Positions 55,440 to 64,000 of a stretch of DNA of 64,000 nucleotides are shown in pieces. The stretch is from Lolium rigidum. Taxonomy: Eukaryota; Streptophyta; Magnoliopsida; Poales; Poaceae. The position numbers and the translations under genes are program-made. The stretch is from assembly GCF_022539505.1 (NCBI RefSeq), contig NC_061510.1, forward strand, positions 395,046,249 to 395,110,248, written 5' to 3'. The first letter of the stretch is position 1. Every line of letters begins with the position of its first letter. The notes under the pieces are model-generated. The model was not told where the DNA came from and searched no databases. It saw only the letters and a program-made list of their open reading frames with translations.

Positions 55440-56836
55440 TTAAAGGTAGCAATCAAGCAATTTACTTTGGAATGGCGGAGAAATACCATGTAGTAGGTAG
55501 GTATAGTGGACACAAATGGCATAGTGGTTGGCTCAAGGATTTTGGATGCATGAGAAGTATTCCCTCTCGATACAAGGTTTAGGCTAGCAAGGTTATTTGA
55601 AGCAAACTCAAGGATGAACCGGTGCAGCAAAACTCACATAAAAGACATATTGTAAACATTATAAGACTCTACACCGTCTTCCTTGTTGTTCAAAACTCAA
55701 TACTAGATATTATCTAGACCTTAGAGAGACCAAATATGCAAATCAAATTTTAGCAAGCTCTATGTATTTCTTCATTAATGGGTGCAAAGTATATGATGCA
55801 AGAGCTTAAACATGAGCACAACAATTGCCAAGTATCACATTATCCAAGACATTTTAGAATTACTACATGTAGCATTTTCCAATTCCAACCATATAACAAT
55901 TTAACGAAGAAGAAACTTCGCCTTGAACATTATGAGTAAAGCCTAAGGACATATTTGTCCATATGCAACAGCGGAGCGTGTCTCTCTCCCACAAAGTGAA
56001 TGCTAGGATCCATTTATTCAAACAAAAATAAAAACAAACCGACGCTCCAAGTAAAGAACACAAGATGTGATTGAATAAAAATATAGTTTCAGGGGAGGAA
56101 CCTGATGATGTTGTCGATGAAGAAGGGGATGCCTTGGGCATCCCCAAGCTTAGACGCTTGAGTCTTCTTAGAATATGCAGGGGTGAACCACGGGGGCATC
56201 CCCAAGCTTAGAGCTTTCACTCCTCTTGATCATAGTTTATCATACTCCTCTCTTGACCCTTGAAAACTTCCTTCACACCAAACTTCAAGCAAACTCATTA
56301 GAGGTTAGTGCACAATTAACAATTCACACATTCAGAGGTGACACAAACATTCTTTACACTTCTGGACATTGCATAAAGCTACTGGACATTAATGGATCAA
56401 AGAAATTCATCCAACATAGCAAAAGAGGCAATGCGAAATAAAAGGCAGAATCTGTCAAAAACAGAACAGTCCGTAAAGACGAATTTTAAAATGGCACCAG
56501 ACTTGCTCAAATGGAAAAACTCAAAACTAATGAAAGTTGCGTACATATCTGAGGATCACGCTCGTAAATTGGCAGATTTTTCGAATTTTCTACAGAGACT
56601 TGTGCCCAGATTCGTGACAGACAGACAATGCTGTTTCTAGCGCAGCGATCCCAAATATAACATCAACTTTGACATAGAAACTTTACTTGGCACAAAAACA
56701 TGATAAGGAGAGGTTGCTACAGTAGTAAACAACTTCCAAGACTCAAATATAAAACAAAGTACTGTAGTAAAAATATGGGTTGTCTCCCATAAGCGCTTTT
56801 CTTTAACGCCTTTCAGCTAGGCGCAGAAAGTGCAAA
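55440..56836 (-). other. Non-coding tail of element D with internal polypurine motifs
   Basis: Colinear with the tails of B (about 9040-10450) and C. Polypurine motifs are at 56124-56153 (with the GGGGATGCC/GGCATCCCC hairpin) and 56193-56212. The remainder, including the terminal tract, is in the assembly gap. Confidence 0.75.
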
Positions 56837-57449
56837 TCAAGTAACATCGAGAGATGAAACATTGACATTACCTTGGGTTTTACCTTTACCTTTCTTGTCC
56901 CCTTTCTTACTCTTTGGCTTAGGGAATGTATGGCTACCCCCGGTGTAGAGGTGAATTTTAAGGTGCCTTCTCTCACGTCTATGACTCGCTCCCAACAGGT
57001 TCAGCAGGGGATCTTCCGAGTGTGATTTGTCCTGTTCCTGCGCATTCAATGACAAGGTAATCAATAGATATTGTTATCCCAAGAATGGTTGTATGCACAC
57101 CCGCAGCTATCCCTTTTGGAATTATAACAGAGTTATCAATAAGAGTTATTCCTTCTCCCCCTTCAGAGAATTCCCAAAGTTTCAATGATTTATGAATACT
57201 CTCAGGCATTAGGCAAAATTCAGTCATAATATCACAATTAGCACGACGAGTTTGGTTTCCTATGACAATTTTAATAGTAGGATCCCACAATGAAGGTTCA
57301 GAGTTCACTAAAACTTGATCAAGACGGTTACGAATATATCCATAATTTTCATTTAGGCGAGATGCACTTGTTTCAAGAGTGTTTAATCTATTATAAATGC
57401 TAATAAGGGCTGAATCAAAGTTATTAGCTGAATCATGTGATGCAACCAA
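56837..57449 (-). pseudogene. Protease-like frame of element D with altered catalytic motif
   Basis: Over 57449-56979 it aligns with the protease of B, but the position of CDLGAS is occupied by CDIMTE (NCDIMTEFCLMPESIHKSL). The loop is QITLGRSPAEPVGSES. The nearby framework (IIPKGIAAGVHTTILGITIS) is preserved. A frameshift near 57000 leads into a Lys-rich end (KPKSKKGDKKGKGKTQG) finishing VNVSSLDVT, like the end of B's frame (DASSLDNT). The protease is presumably inactive; the open frame may serve as a binding domain or be simply young decay. Confidence 0.65.
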
Positions 57450-57709
57450 TTTTTTATGGCATTAAAAGCTTGATCCCCATTACAATGAAGGAAATCTCCT
57501 CCCACTAGAGCATCCAAGGCATATCTATAGCGAATCATAAGACCAAAATAAAAATTACTAAGGAGCAAACTTAGAGTCATTTGAGGTTCAGTTCTACGAT
57601 AAGAACTAAAAATCCTAGACCAAGCATCTTTAAAACTTTCCTCATCCCCTTGTTTAAAAGTAAAAACTAATTCCTCAGGTGAAGAAGTAACAAGTACGGA
57701 ACTAGACAT
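57383..57709 (-). CDS. Short gag-like ORF of element D
   Basis: 108 codons from MSSSVLVTSSPEELVFTF, close after the PBS. ELVFTFKQGDEESFKDAWSR is gag-core-like and recalls the start of Athila gag domains. It ends soon after NAIKNWLHHMIQ. It overlaps the protease-like frame by about 66 nt, consistent with a frameshift between them. Confidence 0.55.
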   Translation of the reverse strand: MSSSVLVTSSPEELVFTFKQGDEESFKDAWSRIFSSYRRTEPQMTLSLLLSNFYFGLMIRYRYALDALVGGDFLHCNGDQAFNAIKNWLHHMIQLITLIQPLLAFIID

Positions 57710-57915
57710 GATAACAAAAGTAAACTAAATGCAAGTAACTAATTTTTTTGTGTTTTTGATATAGAGAGCAAGACAGTAAATAAAGTAAAACTAGCAACTA
57801 ATTTTTTTGTGTTTTGTTTAGGTGCAGCAAACAAAGTAGTAAATAAAATAAGGCAAGACAAAAACAAAGTAAAGAGATTGAGAAGTGGAGACTCCCCTTG
57901 CAGCGTGTCTTGATC

Positions 57916-57933
57916 TCCCCGGCAACGGCGCCA
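57916..57933 (-). other. Primer binding site of element D (tRNA-Asp)
   Basis: The minus strand reads TGGCGCCGTTGCCGGGGA, 11 nt from the LTR end. Confidence 0.9.
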
Positions 57934-57944
57934 GAAAAAGAGCT

Positions 57945-59537
57945 TGATGGCGTGTAACTCACACGTTCGTTGGGAACCCCAAGAGGAAGGTATGATGCGC
58001 ACAGCGAGCAAGTTTTCCCTCGGAAAGAAACCAAGGTTTATCGAACCAGGAGGAGCCAAGAAGCACGTTGAAGGTTGATGGTGGCGAAATGTGATGCGGC
58101 GCAACAACGGGGATTCCGGCGCCAACGTGGAACCTGCACAACACAACCCAAGTACTTTGCCCCAACGAAACAGTGGAGGTTGTCAATCTCACCGAGCTTG
58201 CTGTAACAAAGGATTAACCGTATTGTGTGGAAGATGATTGTTTGCAAGAAAACGATAGAAACAAGTATTGCAAGAGATTGTATGCGATGTAAAGAATAGG
58301 ACCGGGGTCCACAGTTCACTAGAGGTGTCTCTCCCATAAGATAAAAGCATGTTGGGTGAACAAATTACAGATCGGGCAATTGACAAATAGAGAAGGGCAT
58401 AACAATGCATATACATGATATGATAAATATAGTGAGATTTAATCCGGGCATTACGACAAAGTACATAGACCGCCATCCAACTCGCATCTATGCCTAAAAA
58501 GTCCACCTTCAGAGTTATCATCCGAACCCCATTCAGTATTAAGTTGCAAAGCAACAGTACAATTGCATTAAGTATGGTGCGTAATGTAATCGACAACTAC
58601 ATCCTTAGACATAGAATCAATGTTTTATCCCTAGTGGCAACAAGCACATCACAACCTTAGAACTTTCTCGTCACCGTCCCAGGTGTCAATGAAGGCATGA
58701 ACCCACTATCGAGCATAAATACTCCCTCTTGGAGTTAAGAGCAAAAACTTGGCCGTAGCCTCTACTAATAACGGAGAGCATGCAAGATCATAAACAATAG
58801 ATTGATAATCACCATAACATAGTATTCTCTATCCATCGGATCCCGACAAACACAACATATAGTATTACGTATAGATGATCTTGATCATGTTAGGCAGCTC
58901 ACAAGATCCAACAATGAAGCACAATTAGGAGAAGACGACCATCTAGCTACTGCTATGGACCCATAGTCCAGGGGTGAACTACTCACTCATCACTCCGGAG
59001 GCGATCATGGCGATGAAGAGTCCTCCGGGAGATGAATCCCCTCTCCGGCAGGGTGCCGGAGGCGATCTCCAGAATCCCCCGAGATGGGATTGGCGGCGGC
59101 GGCGTCTCTGGAAGGTTTTCCGTATCGTGGCTCTCTGTATCAGGGGTTTCACGATGGAGGCTATAAGTAGGCGAAAGGGCAGGTCAAGAGGCGGCACGAG
59201 GGGCCCGGGGGACAGGCCGGCGCGGCCGGGGCCCGGGCCGCGCCGCCCGTCACCCGGCCACCTCGTGGCCCCACTTCGACTCCCCTTCGGTCTTCTGGAA
59301 GCTTCGTGCAAAAATAGGACCCTGGGCGGTGATTTTGTCCAATTCCGAGAATATTTCCTTACTAGGATTTCTGAAACCAAAAACAGCAGAAAACAAGAAT
59401 CGGCTCTTCGGCATCTTGTTAATAGGTTAGTTCCAGAAAATGCGTAAATACGATATATAATGTGCATAAAACATGTAGGTATCATCAATAAAGTAGCATG
59501 GAACATAAGAAATTATCGATACGTTGGAGACGTATCA
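57945..59537 (-). repeat. 5' LTR of element D
   Basis: 1593 bp, TGATACGTCTCCAACG (59537) to TACACGCCATCA (57945). GC hairpin at 59215-59247. A TATA-like CTTATAGCC lies at about 59157-59170 on the minus strand. Confidence 0.93.
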
Positions 59538-62500
59538 CCGTCCTCGACCTGAGATCATTGCGTTTGATTGGGAAATCGCATCCGCCGCTGATGCGTGGTC
59601 ATCCGGAGCCCAGTGCACCAAGTCTGGCGACCTCATCTTCGTCGGCGCGACGGGGAACCGCCACACCATTGAAGGTACGTCTGTCGGACCCGTAGAAGAA
59701 GAAGTAATGTAGATTAGATTAGTTTCCGGCTACTCAGACTGTTTTACCATGTGCATGCAGCCGGAACCATGTCTACTAATTCACCTAGATATACTGATAG
59801 TTCTCCGAATAGTCCGGACTCAAGCTCAAAAGAACCAAGTTTTCCAGAACCATTAGCATTCCTACCACCGCATATTTCCGACACCCGCTTAGCTCAACCT
59901 TTCTCCGCATCTTCCAGCAACGCACTAGGCCGGATCCCAACCGTCCAAGAGATCCAAGAAGAACTCGAGGGCCAAGCGAGAATGGCAGCTAAAGTGTAAG
60001 AGGCGGAACAGAAAAAAGGATCCAAGGCCCGGAACCGGGAAGGCGAAAAAGGACAATGGTGGCCATGTGAGTTCAAAGACTCGGATCTTAGAGAGCTCCA
60101 GGAGGAGGGCATGATTTCTCCTCACTGGAGTTTCATGAAGGACTCTGTCACCTCCAAGCCGGATCCGGACGAGCGCGTCCTTATGAAGGCCTGGGTAGAG
60201 CGCGGTCTGTCGCTCCCCTGCTCGGAATTCTTCCTTTCCATCCTCACCACCTACGGCCTCCAGCCACATATTATTTGCCCCAACTCCTACCTCCTCCTTT
60301 CCAACTTCGTGACCCTTTGCAAAGGGAACCTCGGAATTCGCCCGGACATCCGTCTGTGGCAATTCTTTTTCCGGGTGAAGAAAGAAACAAAGGATAAGAT
60401 GATGGTGAAGTGCGGAAGCATGACTTTCATGCTCCGCCCCGGAAGGATGTATCCGCCTCATTCCTCTCACGAATCCGTCCGGTACTGGAACGCCGGATGG
60501 TTCTATGTAAAGAACATCGAAGTTCCGAACGTCCACCAGGGGCTCCCCAAATTTGTCAACGAGCCTCCGGAGGAACTAGACAGCTGGAGTATTATTCCCG
60601 CGCTTGCGCAATATTCGGAGCTGAACAAAGCAGCGTGGAGGATCTCCAGGTTAGTCCACGATGGTCTAACTGGAACAGATTTGACTCTCAGCTGGTATTC
60701 CCGCCGGATCCAGCCCCTGAAGTACAACACAAGAAAGATCTACGAGTACACCGGGTTGGATGATCCACTCCGAGTCACCCGCGACAATTTGCCAGCAGAT
60801 TGTCTAAAAAGGAGGATCAAGACCCTTGTGAAGATTACCCGGGGCCAGCTGGTCCCAGAGATTGCAATGGATATCAAGACGAACAACCAATGTCCTCCGG
60901 TACGTGTTTGCATCTCAACATTTGAACTTCTCAAAATTGGAAGTGCTTCTAACTTATCGTTTTTACCTCTCCAGCTTGATACTTTGGCGGAGGAGGACTT
61001 CAGGACTATACTCCGAGAACCCTTGAGCCATGAATTGGCGGAGGAGGATCCGGAGGACGACGACGAACAGGAGGATCAAGCTCCCAAGAAAGCTGCAACC
61101 CGACCCACCAAGCGTCCTCGCGCCAAGGTTTCCGGTTCCGAAGCTGGTGCCAGCGGCGAGGCCTCCGCCAAGAAGGCCAAGACAGTATAGCCACATCCGC
61201 TCGACTCGAAGAAGGCGGAGCGCGAGCGCCTCAGACTGCTTGCAAATGTAGGGAAAGGATCGCGCCCCCTTATTCCCGGAGCCACGTAAGTATCCGAGAT
61301 CATCTCTCACTTTCCGTGTAAGCTTGTTACTTATATTTTCCCTTTGCTTGTCGCGGGAATCAAAAGGCCCCTGCTTCTCGGGTTAACACCCAGAAGCAGA
61401 TTACAAAATATTTGAAGGCATCACCAGCAGTTCCTACGGTCACGCCAACACCCCCCAGCACCTCACACCCCATTCCACAATCGCCACCACACGAGGCCCA
61501 GCACTCCCCCAGTCCAGCTGCCCAAACTCCACCGGAAATCATTCCTGTGAGCAGCGAGAGGGGAGGCAGAAGCTCATTTGCCGCGAGACGAGCGGCTCCG
61601 GAAGGTCCCCAGGACAAGGCCCCGGAAGAACAAAAGGAAGTTAACTCCCGAGACTTGGCTGAAGCTCCGGCTAATGATGTTGTAACCTTCCCGGAGAACT
61701 TTGGGGAACCGACCAACCTGTGGTCCACTCGAAAGGCCTACTCACACAAGTTTTTCCATTAATTAACAGAGGCGGAGAAGTGGGACCTGGAGCAGGATCT
61801 CCTAAACTCCATGATGGCCAATGCCTAGGGGAAGGCGGATGTTGAATGTTCCGAGATTCAACTCCACAAGAAGGAAATGTGCGACTTCTTCGACCAGCTC
61901 CTCGTCAAGCGCAAGGTAATCCGATATTCCCAGTAGCCCCCAAGTATCTAGGTGGAAACTAGCAATAGTTAGTGCTTTGATACTTAGAGTAACATGAACT
62001 GAAATTTTTTAAAGTGCTGTGGTAGCCCCCAAGCGTCATGGAGGAAACTTTCCGGCAATGATGCTTCGAAAGAACATACACACAGAACACGAATGCCTCC
62101 GGAAACTAATCCGAACTTCTGGCTTTTTCAGGAGCAGCAGGCACTGCACTACGAGCTAAATAAGAACATTTCTCGGCAGCGCCACTTCACGATTGGCCAA
62201 GCGGAAGATATCCAGGCCGGCAAGGAGATGATTGCAGAACTAGAAAAACAGCTGGCGGAAGCCCAAAGTAAGCCTCCGAACTAGTCTATCATTGTTCTAA
62301 ATTCCGACTTTGAACTTATCTTTAACCTTATGATTTAATAGGTGCATCTTCCTACCTCGCCAACGCATCCTCTGAGCTCGAGAGTTTGCGCTCTACCTAT
62401 CAAGATCTGGAAACAAAATTGGCGGAGGCAGACAAAAAGCGGGAGCAGGCGGAGAAGCAGCTGACGGAGAAGAAATCCGAGCTTCTTCAAAAGAAGCGGA

Positions 62501-63357
62501 CTTTGTTCATAAGCGCCAAGTTGACAGCGAAACAGTGGAAAAGCTGCAAAAGGAAGTCAACGGCCTTCAGAACTACATGACTACGGCGGAGAAAGGCTTG
62601 GATCTTCTCAACGCCGATGTCATGGGTAAGAATCCGGACTCCAAAGAATCAAACGAATCCGCCAATTTTTACTGATATCTGACTCCGATATTTTTGCGCA
62701 GAGCCCCTTGGATATAATGAAGAACGCCGCAACCAAGTTCCCCGTGACGATCTTATCCGGCTTGCCGGAGACGATTGTAGGGATCTTATCTCCGCGTGCC
62801 GGAAGATTTGCCATAACCTGAACGTCAAAGATAGCCGCACCTGCGACATCAATGAGCCGATCAAGAGGATGGACATGCTTCCGGAGCTGGTTGTGGACCT
62901 CCAGGCTTCTTCCGCCAGAGGCGCTGCCTGTATGTCGCTGGCTATGTGCTTGGCGCGGTCTCCGGGTCTTGATATAGATCTTGCCACCACCGGGGTTCCT
63001 CCGAACACCGACGTGAATGCACTGCTAGATGCGTGCAGTGGTTATGATACCCGGATCGCCCACCGGATTCCCCACGACGAATTCTATGACAAAGTCGTGC
63101 TGCCAGCTGACAAGCTCCTCGAGGCGGAATACACCAAGGAGCGAGAAGCGGAGGCGCGGCCTGTCGGATCCGGCGATGAGGGCCAAGTCACGTGGACCAG
63201 CTCAAAAGACAAGTCTAAGGGCGGCGCCACTTCTCCGACAGAAGGAGCTGATGATGATGAAGATGAAGATGTTGTTTCGTCTCCGGCTAAAGAAACAGAG
63301 GACGAAGCAGCACAAACTGAAGATGGAGCTGGCTCTTCTCCGACTAAGGAGAAGTAA
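59538..63357 (+). pseudogene. Antisense spliced gene, longer copy (PF04195-like domain plus C-terminal coiled coil)
   Basis: The first exon is cut by D at 59538, so the promoter is lost. Inferred exons: 59538-59673, 59759-60898 (PF04195-like core RGLSLPCSEFFLSILTTYGL, LWQFFFRVKKETK), 60975-61286, 61365-61916, 62131-62268, 62342-62623, 62701-63357. The C-terminal part is helical (MIAELEKQLAEAQ; YQDLETKLAEADKKREQAEK) and ends with an acidic Ser-rich tail and TAA at 63355-63357. In-frame stops are at about 59997, 61188, 61760 and 61826, and there is a frameshift near 62505. Decayed, but it shows the full layout of the gene. Confidence 0.72.
61932..62036 (-). repeat. Two polypurine-tract-like motifs in an intron of the longer copy
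   Basis: AGTAGCCCCCAAGTAT at 61932-61947 and GGTAGCCCCCAAGCGT at 62021-62036. Same spacing and place as at 44615-44727 in E. Confidence 0.6.
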
Positions 63358-63555
63358 AACTGTCCTGCGGAAAAAACAATGCATCATTTTGGCCCCATCG
63401 AGGGTTTGTAATATATAAATTAAGTACTTATAAGTAGCTAGGGATGAAACAACTACATGTGGGCGGAAACTTATCCTGCAATCCGTTAAATATATTTGCA
63501 TGTTTCATCTATTTGAAAAGCAAGTGCTAGTTTCTAAGTTTTCCGGCTTGGTCAC
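63358..63555 (+). other. 3' flank of the longer antisense gene
   Basis: Short AT-rich stretch after the stop codon, probably the 3'-UTR; no ORF. Confidence 0.4.
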
Positions 63556-64000
63556 TGATACGTCTCCAACGTATCGATAATTTCTTATGTTCCATGCCAC
63601 TTTATTGATGATACCTACATGTTTTATGCACATTATATGTCATATTTATGCATTTTCTGGAACTAACCTATTAACAAGATGCCGAAGAGCCAGTTGCTGT
63701 TTTCTGCTATTTTTGGTTTCAGAAATCCTAGTAAGGAAATATTCTCGGAATTGGACGAAATCTTCGCCCAGGGTCCTATTTTTGCACGGAGCTTCCAGAA
63801 GACCGAAGAGGGAAGGAAGTGGGGCCACGAGGCGCCAGCACCATAGGCCGGCGCGGCCCAAGCCCTGGCCGCGCCGACCTAGGGTGTGGGGCCCTCGTGT
63901 GGCCCCCACGTTGCCCTTCCGCCTACTTAAAGCCTCCGTCGCGAAAACCCCAGTACCGAGAGCCACGATACGGAAAACCTTCCAGAGACGCCGCCGCCGC
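63556..64000 (+). repeat. LTR of the B/C/D family, cut by the window end
   Basis: Begins TGATACGTCTCCAACG and stays colinear with solo LTR 1 for 445 bp. Bases 63551-63555 (GTCAC) are the candidate duplication. GC hairpin at 63846-63877. Whether it is a solo LTR or the 5' LTR of a full element cannot be seen. Confidence 0.9.

Larger units (their letters stand above)
55440..59537 (-). mobile_element. Element D: non-autonomous Athila-like retrotransposon, 3' part lost in the gap
   Basis: 5' LTR 57945-59537, tRNA-Asp PBS 57916-57933, a short gag-like frame 57709-57383, a protease-like frame 57449-56979 with a basic tail to 56837, then the family tail down to the gap. It has no RT or integrase. 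Bases 59538-59542 (CCGTC) are the expected target duplication. It inserted into the antisense-gene copy that continues at 59538. Confidence 0.87.
59538..63555 (-). mobile_element. Fragment of a second E-type (Tat-lineage-like) element, cut by D and by the LTR at 63556
   Basis: Homologous to 42265-44828 of element E along its left half, then extends further with exons that E has lost. Only the antisense-gene part is visible; LTRs, gag and pol are outside or deleted. Orientation is inferred from E: the parent element would be on the minus strand. Confidence 0.7.

Noticed and set aside
1..64000. tRNA genes, rRNA genes, CRISPR arrays, bacterial operons or a toxin/defence system
   Set aside because: No cloverleaf-like box A/B pair, rRNA block or spaced repeat array was seen. 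The 18-nt tRNA-Asp matches are primer binding sites.

Overview
This is a transposon-dense stretch of a large grass genome. The LTR families (termini TGATACGT...TCA with a tRNA-Asp primer site), CACTA, Harbinger and Stowaway elements and GC-rich plant promoters suggest Triticeae or a close relative (inference from family knowledge; species not determined). I see no intact conventional host gene, no tRNA or rRNA gene, no CRISPR array and no bacterial-type operon. Nearly every long open frame belongs to a mobile element, and most are broken.

Region 1-21.3 kb, all on the minus strand, is a three-deep nest. A LINE (16946 to about 21345) is interrupted by an Athila-lineage Ty3/Gypsy element A (LTR 15433-16945, tRNA-Asp PBS, gag, protease, RT, RNase H, integrase, an extra coiled-coil ORF and a long non-coding tail running off the window start). 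A is interrupted by a smaller non-autonomous relative B (6260-14415, target duplication ATAAG on both sides). From 21.4 to 27.2 kb are a Harbinger-type element with TTA duplications, a hAT-like element and unassigned DNA with a GC-rich gene-fragment-like island.

Region 27.2-38.1 kb holds non-autonomous element C, whose 3' LTR is split and partly inverted, abutting a CACTA element with a decayed TNP2-type transposase. At 38.2-40.7 kb a second Harbinger-type element sits in a Stowaway remnant and itself carries a solo LTR (duplication GCCGC).

Region 40.7-51.6 kb is an unrecognised minus-strand coding region (F) split by a Tat-lineage-like element E (41187-49299, duplication GTCGG) and a second solo LTR (duplication GTGCT). 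E has gag and protease on the minus strand and a spliced antisense gene with a PF04195-like domain and its own promoter on the plus strand; RT, RNase H and integrase are missing.

Region 51.6-64 kb contains a Stowaway MITE, a spliced CACTA second gene (PF03017-like), a 100-base assembly gap, non-autonomous element D, a longer decayed copy of the E-type antisense gene, and the start of another LTR at 63556.

The most interesting signals are: an LTR-like internal promoter in front of the 3' ORF of A; repeated polypurine-tract motifs in the tails of B, C and D and in introns of the antisense gene; three non-autonomous elements (B, C, D) that share LTRs and tails but carry different ORFs; the inverted half of C's 3' LTR; and the deletion junction in E that fuses protease to reversed antisense-gene sequence.
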